Origin: Arenimonas sp.
GTDB taxonomy: Bacteria; Pseudomonadota; Gammaproteobacteria; Xanthomonadales; Xanthomonadaceae
Length of the DNA: 6,363 nt
Direction of reading: 5' to 3'
Assembly: GCA_003497545.1 (NCBI GenBank)
Contig: DNNT01000306.1
Location: 1-6,363, forward strand
The translations under genes were made by a program, and so were the position numbers. Shown here piece after piece: positions 1 to 6,163 of the stretch (the first letter of the stretch is position 1; the number at the start of each line of letters is the position of its first letter). A model generated the notes under the pieces. The model saw nothing but the letters and a program-made list of their open reading frames with translations, did no database searches and had not been told where the DNA came from.

Positions 1-180
1 GTCATCGACTTCATCGACATGGATGAAGGCAAGAACAACCGCACCGTCGAAAAGGTGCTGAAGGACGCCCTCGCCAAGGACCGCGCCCGCATCCAGATGG
101 GCCGCATCTCGCCCTTCGGCCTGATGGAGATCAGCCGCCAGCGCCGTCGCCTGGGCGTGATCGAGGGCGCGACAGAGGCC
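1..180 (+). other. rne: RNase E/G-like coding segment (rne 3' catalytic-domain fragment)
   Basis: Sixty codons encode the conserved end of the DNase I-like catalytic part of RNase E/G, just before the zinc-link. VIDFIDM holds the acidic residues of this region, and DRARIQ, GRISPFGLMEISRQR and ATEACPHC follow in the order known for RNase E. RNase E is the endoribonuclease that starts mRNA decay and processes rRNA. It has no role in secretion and is not a normal part of a T2SS operon. The wording (KNNRTVEK, VIEGATEACPHC) recalls alphaproteobacterial RNase E more than the gammaproteobacterial form, which usually reads SLGESS before CPRC; this comparison is from memory. Codon use is GC-rich at third positions like the neighbours, so composition does not mark a boundary. 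Confidence 0.85.
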
Positions 181-405
181 TGCCCGCACTGCCAGGGCAC
201 CGGCTACCGCGGCCGCGTCGGCATCTACGAGCTGGTGGACGTGGACGTCGAGCTGCAGAAACTGATCTCCGCCGGCGCCACCGTGCAGCAGATGCGCGAG
301 CACGCACGCGCCAACGGCGCCCGCTTCCTGCGCGAGGATGGCCTGCTCAAGGCCTGGCAGGGCATCACCTCGGTGGAAGAGGTCATGCGCGTGACCAGCA
401 GCTGA
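1..405 (+). CDS. Chimeric ORF: RNase E/G catalytic end joined to GspE C-terminus (5' partial)
   Basis: The frame is open from the first base and stops at TGA 403-405, giving 134 visible residues. Residues 1-60 or so (VIDFIDM, DRARIQMGRIS, FGLMEISRQR) match the end of the RNase E/G catalytic domain. Residues 69-134 (GRVGIYEL, then REDGLLKAWQGITSVEEVMRV) match the C-terminus of GspE, the cytoplasmic ATPase that energises type II secretion. The shared CPHCQGTG motif (residues 61-68) fits both families: it is the zinc-link of RNase E and the second cysteine pair of the GspE zinc motif. The GspE Walker A and B motifs and first cysteine pair are not present. gspF follows after 7 nt, as expected downstream of gspE. 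The ATG at 19 lies inside the RNase E fold and is not a credible start. A natural protein fusing these two families is not one I know; an assembly chimera is more likely. Both domain calls are strong, but the gene as a unit is doubtful. Confidence 0.85.
   Translation, partial: VIDFIDMDEGKNNRTVEKVLKDALAKDRARIQMGRISPFGLMEISRQRRRLGVIEGATEACPHCQGTGYRGRVGIYELVDVDVELQKLISAGATVQQMREHARANGARFLREDGLLKAWQGITSVEEVMRVTSS
175..207 (+). other. Junction zone between RNase E-like and GspE-like sequence
   Basis: Here the reading frame passes from RNase E to GspE without any frame change. The encoded motif A-CPHCQGTG-YRG (residues 60-71) is plausible for either family: RNase E carries CPxCxGTG at its zinc-link, and GspE carries CxxCxxTGYxGRxGIYEL. 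The exact crossover cannot be placed because both parents would read almost the same over about 24-30 bases. That length is enough to act as a shared k-mer in short-read assembly, or as microhomology in a real recombination. Confidence 0.7.
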
Positions 406-412
406 GGCCCGG

Positions 413-1612
413 ATGCATCGTTACGACTACCGTGTGCTCAGCGCCGACGGCAGCGTGCTCTCGGGCAGCCTGCGCGCCGCCAGCGAACGCGAGGCGGCGC
501 GCCAACTCGAGCGCCGCGGCCTCACGCCGCTTTCGCTCGAGCGCCATGCCGGCGCCGCCTCCAGCGGCAAGTCCACGGGCAAGATCCGCACGTCCGACCT
601 GATCCTGGCGCTGCACCAGACCAGCACCATGCTGCTGGCCGGCGTCTCGATCGCCGAGGTGGTGGATTCGCAGGCCTCCTCCGCGCCGAACGCGCGCCTG
701 GCCACGGCCTTCGCCGGCATCGCCGCCGAACTGCGCCGCGGCGAAAGTTTCCACGACGCGCTGGTGCGCGCCCGCCTGCCGCTGCCGGCCTACCTGCTGC
801 AGCTGGCCAAGGCCGGCGAGCTCACCGGCCGGGTCGGCGAGGCGCTGGCCGACGGCGTGCGCCAGATGGAATACGAAGAATCCCTGCGCACCGAAATGCG
901 CAACGCGCTGATCTACCCGGCCGTGCTGGTGCTGGCCGGCGTGGCGGCGGTGGTGATGATGTTCGTGTTCGTGGTGCCCAAGTTCGCCTCCCTGCTCGAA
1001 AAGGCCGACCAGCTGCCGCTGCTCGCCTGGCTCGTGCTGTCGGTGGGCACCTGGGCCAACGACTACTGGTACCTCGTGCTCGCCGCGGCGCTGGGCGTGG
1101 CCGGCGTGGCCTGGCGGGTCTGGTCCACGCCGCAGTGGCGGCTTCGCCTGCTGGAATCGCTGACCGGCCTGCCGCTGGTGGGCCCGATGCTGGTGGACGC
1201 GGAAATCGGCCGCTGGGCCAAGATGATGGGCACGCTGCTCGACAACCGCGTGCCGCTGATCCAGGCGCTGGAACTCTCGGCCGACGGCACGCCGCTGCCG
1301 CAGCAGCGCCAGCGCCTCACCCAGGTCGCGCGCAGCGTGCGCGGCGGCCAGACGCTGGCCGATTCGCTCGAGGACCAGGATGCGCTCAACGCCACCGGCT
1401 ACAATCTGGTGCGCGTGGGCGAGCGCTCGGGCGAACTGCCGGCCATGCTGCAGTCGCTGGCGCGCCTGTACGACGAGGCCGGCCGCACCCGGATGAAGCG
1501 CCTGCTCATCCTGATCGAACCGGTTGCCATCCTTTTGATCGGCGGCGTCATCGGCACCATCATCCTCGGCGTGATCCTGGCCATCACCAGCGCCAACGAC
1601 CTGGCCGTCTGA
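413..1612 (+). CDS. gspF: Type II secretion inner-membrane platform protein GspF
   Basis: This 399-residue protein, a normal length for the family, is the polytopic core of the T2SS assembly platform; it contacts the GspE ATPase and GspL/M and is thought to help pull pseudopilins from the membrane. An N-terminal cytoplasmic stretch (1-58) precedes two T2SF repeats, about 60-190 and 262-385. The first ends in the typical membrane segment ALIYPAVLVLAGVAAVVMMF and VVPKF (165-191). The second carries VGERSGELPAML (336-346), the family signature. A second hydrophobic stretch lies at 203-235 and a third (LLILIEPVAILLIGGVIGTI) at 364-390, giving the usual three membrane spans. The C-terminus ends ITSANDLAV. 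The ATG at 413 lies 7 nt after the preceding stop, with TGAGG at 403-407 as a weak ribosome site. PilC of type IV pili is the main alternative, but the neighbours rule for GspF. Confidence 0.96.
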   Translation: MHRYDYRVLSADGSVLSGSLRAASEREAARQLERRGLTPLSLERHAGAASSGKSTGKIRTSDLILALHQTSTMLLAGVSIAEVVDSQASSAPNARLATAFAGIAAELRRGESFHDALVRARLPLPAYLLQLAKAGELTGRVGEALADGVRQMEYEESLRTEMRNALIYPAVLVLAGVAAVVMMFVFVVPKFASLLEKADQLPLLAWLVLSVGTWANDYWYLVLAAALGVAGVAWRVWSTPQWRLRLLESLTGLPLVGPMLVDAEIGRWAKMMGTLLDNRVPLIQALELSADGTPLPQQRQRLTQVARSVRGGQTLADSLEDQDALNATGYNLVRVGERSGELPAMLQSLARLYDEAGRTRMKRLLILIEPVAILLIGGVIGTIILGVILAITSANDLAV

Positions 1613-1638
1613 CCCCCACCTGGCGAGAGCAGAAGAAC

Positions 1639-2070
1639 ATGAAGTCGCGAATGCAAGGTTTCACCCTGCTGGAGATGATCGTGGTGCTGGTCATCATCGG
1701 CCTGATCATGGGCCTGGTCGGCCCGCGCCTGTTCTCGCAGGCCGACAAGGCCAAGGTGCAGACGGCGGAAACGCAGGTGCGCATGCTCAAGGGCGCGCTC
1801 GAGACGATGCGCCTGGACATCGGCCGCTTCCCCACCGCCGAGGAAGGCCTGCAGGCCCTGGTCACCCGCCCGGCCGACGCCCGCGCCGCCGGGCGCTGGG
1901 AAGGCCCCTACCTCGACGACGGCCTGCCCGCCGATCCCTGGGACAACGCCTACCGCTACGAGCCGGTGCCGAGCGAAACGCAGCCGATCACGCTCTATTC
2001 GCTGGGCGCCGACGGCAAGCCGGGCGGCGAGTCCTACGATGCGGACGTCGGCTACCTGCCGAAGCGTTGA
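1639..2070 (+). CDS. gspG: Major pseudopilin GspG
   Basis: GspG is the main subunit of the periplasmic pseudopilus that pushes exoproteins through the secretin. This is a 143-residue prepilin with a seven-residue leader, MKSRMQG, cleaved before FTLLEM, with Glu+5 at residue 12 and a hydrophobic helix to about residue 29. The GspG hallmarks follow: RFPTAEEGLQALV (63-75), GPYLDDGLPADPWDNAYRY (89-107) and the calcium loop SLGADGKPGGESYDAD (121-136), with acidic residues at 125, 134 and 136. The frame is open far upstream inside gspF; ATG 1639 is preferred because it gives a standard short leader and has the purine-rich AGAAG at 1631-1635 before it. ATG 1651 would leave a leader of only three residues. 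A 26-nt gap separates it from gspF, the widest in the operon, possibly allowing stronger independent initiation of this abundant subunit. Confidence 0.96.
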   Translation: MKSRMQGFTLLEMIVVLVIIGLIMGLVGPRLFSQADKAKVQTAETQVRMLKGALETMRLDIGRFPTAEEGLQALVTRPADARAAGRWEGPYLDDGLPADPWDNAYRYEPVPSETQPITLYSLGADGKPGGESYDADVGYLPKR

Positions 2071-2074
2071 CCGC

Positions 2075-2470
2075 ATGCCCCGGCCGGCGCCCGGCTACAC
2101 CCTGCTGGAACTGGTGGTCGTGCTGGCGGTGCTGGGCGCGGTGACCGCGCTGGTGGCGCCCGCGGCCATCCGCGGCATCGACCGCTGGCAGGCGCGGCTG
2201 GCGATGGACGACGTGGAGCAGCAGTTCGCGCGGCTGCCGGTGCTGGCCCGCGACCTGGGCATTTCCGCTGAACTTTCCGATGACGCGCCCTGGCCCGCGC
2301 GGCTGCCGCCGGTCTCCGTCGAAGGCGTCGAGCTGCGCTTCCTGTCGCCGCTGCGGCTGCACAGCAACGGCGTCTGCGACGGTGGCCGCATCCGCGTGCT
2401 GCGCGGCGAGGCGCGTTTCGACGCCGACGTGCTGCCGCCGTTCTGCCGGCTGGAATGGAGCGCGCCGTGA
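2075..2470 (+). CDS. gspH: Minor pseudopilin, GspH position
   Basis: This 131-residue prepilin-like protein has leader MPRPAPG, then YTLLELVVVLAVLGAV with Glu+5 at residue 12. Tyrosine replaces the usual phenylalanine at mature position 1, a tolerated variation. GspH is a minor pseudopilin that sits under the I-J-K tip complex of the pseudopilus. The call rests on the leader, on the NGVCDGGRIRV motif (98-108) typical of GspH/FimT-like folds, and on its place between G and I. Cys101 and Cys124 are well placed for a periplasmic disulfide. It is shorter than most GspH proteins, with a brief middle region. ATG 2075 is chosen because it gives a seven-residue leader 4 nt after gspG; an upstream ATG at 2039 lies within gspG and would give an odd 19-residue leader. 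Confidence 0.85.
   Translation: MPRPAPGYTLLELVVVLAVLGAVTALVAPAAIRGIDRWQARLAMDDVEQQFARLPVLARDLGISAELSDDAPWPARLPPVSVEGVELRFLSPLRLHSNGVCDGGRIRVLRGEARFDADVLPPFCRLEWSAP
2457..2460 (+). promoter_or_regulatory. Ribosome binding site deciding the gspI start
   Basis: GGAG lies six bases before GTG 2467 and overlaps the competing in-frame ATG at 2455-2457, so it can serve only the GTG. It lies inside the end of gspH, fitting translational coupling across the GTGA overlap. Confidence 0.65.
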
Positions 2471-2880
2471 CGGCCCGCGCCCGCGGTTTCACCCTGCTCG
2501 AGGCGATCGTCGCGCTGGTGATCTTCAGCATCGGCGCGCTGGCGCTGTACCAGTGGCAGGCCACCAACCTGCGCACGCTGGCGCGCATGGAAGACCGCGC
2601 GGCGCAGCTGGCGCTGTCGCGCGACGCGCTCGAGGTGGTGCGCAAGCTCAACCCCATGCTCGAGCCGCGCGGCGAGCGCGCGCTGGGCGACCGCACCGTG
2701 GCCTGGCGCGCGACTGAAATAGATGGCCCGCGCACCGGCCGCACGCCGGCGGGTTACCCCAGCCTGTTCGACCTGGCCTTGTACGACGTCGAGGTCAGCG
2801 TGCTCGAGGACGGCGAGGAGCTCACCCGTTTCACCGTGCGGCAGGCGGGCTTCCGCCAGGTCCGGCAGGCGACCGACTGA
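2467..2880 (+). CDS. gspI: Minor pseudopilin GspI
   Basis: GspI is a minor pseudopilin that binds GspJ and GspK to form the tip that starts pseudopilus assembly. From GTG 2467 the protein has 137 residues, with leader MTARARG cleaved before FTLLEAIVALVIFSIGALAL and Glu+5 at residue 12. The following motif LNPMLEPRGER (61-71) and the TVAW stretch (77-80) resemble the GspI form of xanthomonads rather than the classical Pul/Out form. The GTG start shares a GTGA overlap with the gspH stop and has GGAG at ideal distance. The alternative ATG 2455 would add four residues and a 16-nt overlap; both leaders would be processed. gspJ starts on its last base. Pseudopilin family is certain from the leader; assignment to I rather than another minor pseudopilin rests mainly on order. 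Confidence 0.87.
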   Translation: MTARARGFTLLEAIVALVIFSIGALALYQWQATNLRTLARMEDRAAQLALSRDALEVVRKLNPMLEPRGERALGDRTVAWRATEIDGPRTGRTPAGYPSLFDLALYDVEVSVLEDGEELTRFTVRQAGFRQVRQATD

Positions 2881-3479
2881 TGCGCACCCCGACGCCCCGC
2901 CGCGCCGCACGCGGCTTCACGCTGATGGAAATGCTGGTGGTGCTGATGCTGCTGGCGCTCACGGTCGGGCTGGTGTTCGACGCGCTCGGCATGTTCCGCA
3001 TCAGCAACGAACGCATCCAGGCGCGCACCGCGCAGCAGCGCGCCGGCACGCTGGTGGAATCGTGGCTGGCCGACAGCATCGCCGGACTGCGGCCGGGCCG
3101 CGACCCCGAGCCGGTTTTCGCCGGCCGCGACGATGGTTTCATCGGGTTGAGCCTGCAGCCGGTGCGCGGCGGCGCAGGGGCGCCGGCGCCGGTGGCCTGG
3201 TCGCTCGAATCCGACGCCGACGGCGCCTGGCTTGCCTACCGCCAGGGCGAGGCCTGGTCGGCGCGTTTCCCGGCGCCGGAGGCGGCAGTGGGTTTCGCCT
3301 ACCTCGACCGCGACGGCCGTTGGCATGAGGTCTGGCCGCCGCGGCTGGGCGTGCAGCGCCCCCTGCCCGAGGCGGTGGCGCTGGCCTTCGACGACGGCCG
3401 CCGGCAATGGTTGCGCCCGGTCGCCGTGCTCGGGCCGAGCGAGGCCTTCGAGATCCCGTTCGAACTGGAGCGCGACTGA
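2880..3479 (+). CDS. gspJ: Minor pseudopilin GspJ
   Basis: GspJ is part of the I-J-K tip complex of the pseudopilus. The protein has 199 residues, the usual size for the family, with a basic 12-residue leader (MRTPTPRRAARG) before FTLMEMLVVLMLLALTVGLV and Glu+5 at residue 17. Typical GspJ features in the periplasmic part are the aromatic strand YLDRDGRWHEVWPP (141-154) followed by LPEAVALAF (162-170) and a C-terminus ending in a proline-containing strand (EIPFELERD). Its ATG overlaps the gspI stop by one base (TGATG) and gspK begins on its own last base in the same way, so its translation is likely coupled on both sides. The ribosome site is weak (AGG at 2867-2869), which also fits re-initiation. 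Confidence 0.92.
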   Translation: MRTPTPRRAARGFTLMEMLVVLMLLALTVGLVFDALGMFRISNERIQARTAQQRAGTLVESWLADSIAGLRPGRDPEPVFAGRDDGFIGLSLQPVRGGAGAPAPVAWSLESDADGAWLAYRQGEAWSARFPAPEAAVGFAYLDRDGRWHEVWPPRLGVQRPLPEAVALAFDDGRRQWLRPVAVLGPSEAFEIPFELERD

Positions 3480-4561
3480 TGGCTGGCGCCTTCGCGTCCC
3501 GCGGCGGGCAACGCGGCTTCATCCTGGTGGCCACGCTGGCCGCCCTGGTGGTGCTGGCGTTGCTGGCCAGCGCCATCGCGCTCAGCGTCGAGCGTGCGCG
3601 CGACGACCAGGCGGCGGCCGACCAGGCCTTCCAGGATGCGCTCGACGCCGAGTCCACCCGCGCCACGGTGCTCTACCTCGCGGCCACGCAGCGCTATACC
3701 TTCGGTGGCCTGACCGTGGACGACGCGGTGGTGCTCTCCGACGACGAGCGCAGCGCGCTGGCGGAAGGCGAGGACATCGTGTCCTACGCCCCCACCGGCA
3801 CCGAGATCGCCATGGACGGCACGCCGCACCAGGGCCTGGGCCGGGTGTGGTTTTCGCTGCAGGACGACCGCGGCCGGCTGAGCATCAACTTCGTGCCGCG
3901 GCGGCTGCTGTCGCGCTGGCTCGAGGCGCAGGGCGCCGCGCCGGGCACGCATGGCGACCTGTTCGCGCGCCTGCTCGATTACCAGGACGCCGACGACCTG
4001 GTGCGGCTCAACGGCGGCGAGAGTGCCGAGTACCTCAAGCTCGGCCAGCCGCCGCCGCCCAACCGCACCTTGCTCACGCCGCTGGAGCTGCGCCGGGTGC
4101 TTGGCTGGAACCAGGCGCTGGCATCGCTGTCGGACGCGGAGCTCGTGCAGAACTTCGCGATCTCGCGCGCGGCGCTGGTCAACGTCAACACCGCCCCGCG
4201 CGAAGTCCTGGCCACCATTCCCGGCTGGGACGCGGCCGTCGCCGAACGCGTGCATGCCATGCGGCGCCAGCGCGGACCCTACGCGAGCACGCTCGACGTG
4301 CTCGCGGTCGCCGGCGTGCCGCCGCTCGACCCCGATGGCCTGATCCTGTTCCCGGGCGAGACCGCCAGCCTTTCCACGTGGGCACCGGGTGGCGGGCGGA
4401 TCCAGCTCGAGCAATGGCAGCTCACCCCCATGGAAGACGGTGGACGCCCCTGGCGTACACTGTACAAACTGTCTCTGGCGCAACCCGAAGACCCCGATGA
4501 GCTCACTGCTCGACGCCCTCGCGCGAAAGTTTTCACCGACGCAACGACTCCGGACCCTTGA
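3479..4561 (+). CDS. gspK: Minor pseudopilin GspK (pseudopilus tip)
   Basis: GspK is the largest pseudopilin and caps the I-J-K tip. This one has 360 residues, rather long for the family. A 13-residue leader (MAGAFASRGGQRG) precedes FILVATLAALVVLALLASAI. Position +5 is Ala18, not Glu, as is normal for GspK at the tip. Family motifs include GRVWFSLQDDRGRLSINF (121-138), LLDYQDADD (165-173) with GESAEYLKLGQPPPPN (180-195), and ELRRVLGW (203-210). VNVNTAPREVLATIP (234-248) follows, belonging to the helix-hairpin-helix/SAM-like insertion. ATG 3479 overlaps the gspJ stop by one base and has GGAG at 3467-3470; the frame is open further upstream but would give a leader inside gspJ. The last 22 or so residues overlap gspL in another frame and look unlike a folded domain, suggesting extension past an older stop. 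Confidence 0.94.
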   Translation: MAGAFASRGGQRGFILVATLAALVVLALLASAIALSVERARDDQAAADQAFQDALDAESTRATVLYLAATQRYTFGGLTVDDAVVLSDDERSALAEGEDIVSYAPTGTEIAMDGTPHQGLGRVWFSLQDDRGRLSINFVPRRLLSRWLEAQGAAPGTHGDLFARLLDYQDADDLVRLNGGESAEYLKLGQPPPPNRTLLTPLELRRVLGWNQALASLSDAELVQNFAISRAALVNVNTAPREVLATIPGWDAAVAERVHAMRRQRGPYASTLDVLAVAGVPPLDPDGLILFPGETASLSTWAPGGGRIQLEQWQLTPMEDGGRPWRTLYKLSLAQPEDPDELTARRPRAKVFTDATTPDP

Positions 4562-5576
4562 AGGGGCCGAGCTGCTGCACGCGGGTTCGGCGAGCCAGGA
4601 ATGGATCGTCGCGCGCTCGCTGTGCGCTTACACCACCTTCGACTGCAGCCAGGTGCCGGCGAAGCGCCGTGCCGGTTTCCTCGACATCGCGGTGCGCCGC
4701 TGGGCGCCGTTCGCCGACCCCGATTACCACGTGGCGTGGTCGGGCGGCACGGCGATGGTGTGGGCCTGGTCGCGCGCCTGCCTGGCCGACCCGGCCACGC
4801 CGGGCCAGGTGCCGGCCGAAGGCGACCGCGGCCTGCCCGAGTCCATGTTCCTGGGCGCGCCGCAGGCCGGCGGCGAGTCGCTGCAGGCCTGCGTCGAAGG
4901 CGTGGAGGGGCGCGTCTGGCGCGACCACGTGCTGGTGGCTTCGCATTGGTGGCCACAGGCCCCGGATCGCGCGCAATGGAACTGGTTCCTGCGGGGTGCC
5001 GGTGCCGGCGTGGTGGACGCGCCGCCGCCGGTGCAGGAATTGCCCCGCCAGGCCGCGCCCTGGGCCTCGCCCGGGCGGCGCAGCTTCGAGGACGTCGGCC
5101 GCCACCTGCAGCGGCCCGCGCTGCTGGCCGCGGCGCTGGCCGGCGTGTTCGTGTTCGCCTGGCAGCTGGGCGGTTTCCTGCCGCTGGCCTGGCGCCACTT
5201 CGCCATCCAGTCCGAAATCGCCGCGCTCGAGCCCGGGCTCCAGCCGATCCTGCAGGCGCGCGAATCGGCCGACCGCGACGCCGCCCGCATCGCCGAATTG
5301 CTGGCACTGCGTCCCGCCGCGTCGCAGTCGCGGCTGATGGCCGAGGTCGGCGCGCTGCTGCCGGCGCGCGGCGTCAATGTCACGCAGTGGAAGTACGATG
5401 ATCGCCAGGGCCTGGAAGTGATGGTGCGCGCCAACCCCACCGACCCGCAGCCGCTGGTGCAGGCGCTGGAGGAATCGGCCTGGTTCGGCGAGGCCAGCGC
5501 CGAGCCCGGCGACGGCGCCGACCGCATCCGGCTGCGCGCCCGCGTCGAAGCCCCGTCCGCGGAGCTGGCGCCGTGA
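4497..5576 (+). CDS. gspL: Type II secretion platform protein GspL
   Basis: GspL spans the inner membrane once and anchors the GspE ATPase on the cytoplasmic side while pairing with GspM in the periplasm. The 359-residue protein has a long cytoplasmic N-terminal region (1-205), in the place of the actin-like domain of the family but with low visible conservation. One membrane segment follows at about 208-228 (LLAAALAGVFVFAWQLGGFL), then a likely coiled coil at 236-272. A small periplasmic domain at about 275-352 (GVNVTQWKYDDRQGLEVMV, 291-310) fits the ferredoxin-like fold of GspL. Topology, size and position between K and M support the call more than sequence motifs do. ATG 4497 is chosen because no other ATG gives a complete N-domain; GAAG at 4487-4490 is a weak ribosome site. 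It overlaps gspK by 65 nt in the +1 frame and gspM by 4 nt. Confidence 0.88.
   Translation: MSSLLDALARKFSPTQRLRTLEGAELLHAGSASQEWIVARSLCAYTTFDCSQVPAKRRAGFLDIAVRRWAPFADPDYHVAWSGGTAMVWAWSRACLADPATPGQVPAEGDRGLPESMFLGAPQAGGESLQACVEGVEGRVWRDHVLVASHWWPQAPDRAQWNWFLRGAGAGVVDAPPPVQELPRQAAPWASPGRRSFEDVGRHLQRPALLAAALAGVFVFAWQLGGFLPLAWRHFAIQSEIAALEPGLQPILQARESADRDAARIAELLALRPAASQSRLMAEVGALLPARGVNVTQWKYDDRQGLEVMVRANPTDPQPLVQALEESAWFGEASAEPGDGADRIRLRARVEAPSAELAP
5561..5564 (+). promoter_or_regulatory. Ribosome binding site for the gspM GTG start
   Basis: GGAG ends eight bases before GTG 5573, inside the last codons of gspL. It supports the GTG start with its GTGA overlap, which no ATG nearby could replace. 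Confidence 0.55.
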
Positions 5577-6163
5577 GTTCCCTGTCGGAGTCGCTGGCCG
5601 GCGCAAGGGCCGAATGGAACGCGAACCCGCGCCTGCGCATCGGCGCGGCGCTGATCGCCGTCATCATTGCCGTCTACCTGCTGCTGGTGCTCTCGGACGC
5701 GCGCGAAGCCCTGCGCCGCGACGTCGCCCGCGAGGCCGAACGCCTGGCGAAGATCGAGGCCCTGGCGGGCCAGGACGCCTGGATCGAACGCGCCGACGAG
5801 GCCGCCCGCCTGCGCGAGGCGCTCGAATCCCAGCTGCCGCCGGCGCGTACGCCCGGCCTGGCCCAGGCGGCGATGCAGGGCACCCTGCGCGAAGTGCTGC
5901 AGCCCTACGGCGATGCCGTGACGCTGGAAGTGGCGGCGGCCACCGAGCTGCCGTCGAACCCGGGCATCGTCCGCGTTTCCGCCACGCTGGGTGCACGCGA
6001 TTTCGGCATGGACCGCAGCCTGGCCCTCGTCCAGGCGATCGAGGGTTCGCCGCAGTTGCTGGCCATCACCGGCGCGTCCATCGAATCCCGCACCGCCACC
6101 GACCTCTCGCTGACGGTCAATGGCTATTTCCGACTCGAGCCGGAGGCCGCGGATGTTCCCTGA
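5573..6163 (+). CDS. gspM: Type II secretion platform protein GspM
   Basis: GspM is a small bitopic inner-membrane protein that pairs with and stabilises GspL. The 196-residue product has a short cytoplasmic tail (1-20), one membrane span (LRIGAALIAVIIAVYLLLVL, 21-40), a charged helix likely to form a coiled coil (42-90), and a periplasmic domain with alternating strands (about 105-190) that fits the ferredoxin-like fold of GspM. It starts at GTG in a GTGA overlap with the gspL stop. The first lines (SLSESLAGARAEWNANPRLR) resemble the short amphipathic start seen in XpsM-type proteins. Sequence conservation in the family is low, so the call rests on topology, size and place after gspL. PilO-like proteins share this topology but would be out of context here. 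Confidence 0.87.
   Translation: MSSLSESLAGARAEWNANPRLRIGAALIAVIIAVYLLLVLSDAREALRRDVAREAERLAKIEALAGQDAWIERADEAARLREALESQLPPARTPGLAQAAMQGTLREVLQPYGDAVTLEVAAATELPSNPGIVRVSATLGARDFGMDRSLALVQAIEGSPQLLAITGASIESRTATDLSLTVNGYFRLEPEAADVP
6142..6146 (+). promoter_or_regulatory. Strong ribosome binding site for gspN
   Basis: GGAGG, a full match to the anti-16S core, ends six bases before ATG 6153. It is the best ribosome site in the window and fixes the gspN start inside the end of gspM. Confidence 0.7.

Noticed and set aside
19..405. A complete 128-residue gene starting at ATG 19
   Set aside because: The six codons before ATG 19 already read as the conserved RNase E VIDFID, so the frame continues beyond the left edge and ATG 19 is an internal methionine.
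1135..1638. Upstream extension of the gspG frame into gspF
   Set aside because: The extension is an Arg/Ala/Gly-rich out-of-frame reading of gspF and would bury the prepilin leader deep inside a long protein, which prepilin peptidase could not process.
1613..1638. Terminator or regulatory element in the gspF-gspG gap
   Set aside because: The 26 bases hold no inverted repeat or T-run, only a purine-rich ribosome site region.
4450..4466. Possible sigma-54 promoter (TGGC about 12 bases before TAC)
   Set aside because: The essential GC at the -12 element is absent and the -24 element matches only partly; it also lies within coding sequence.
3299..4483. Antisense open frame of 394 codons opposite gspJ-gspK
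   Set aside because: It is a shadow of gspK; its composition is Arg/Gly/Ala-rich and it has no domain signature or ribosome site.
3232..4500. Sense-strand open frame of 422 codons in a second frame over gspJ-gspK
   Set aside because: The product is almost all Arg, Ala, Gly and Pro, typical of an out-of-frame reading of GC-rich DNA; gspJ and gspK explain the same bases.
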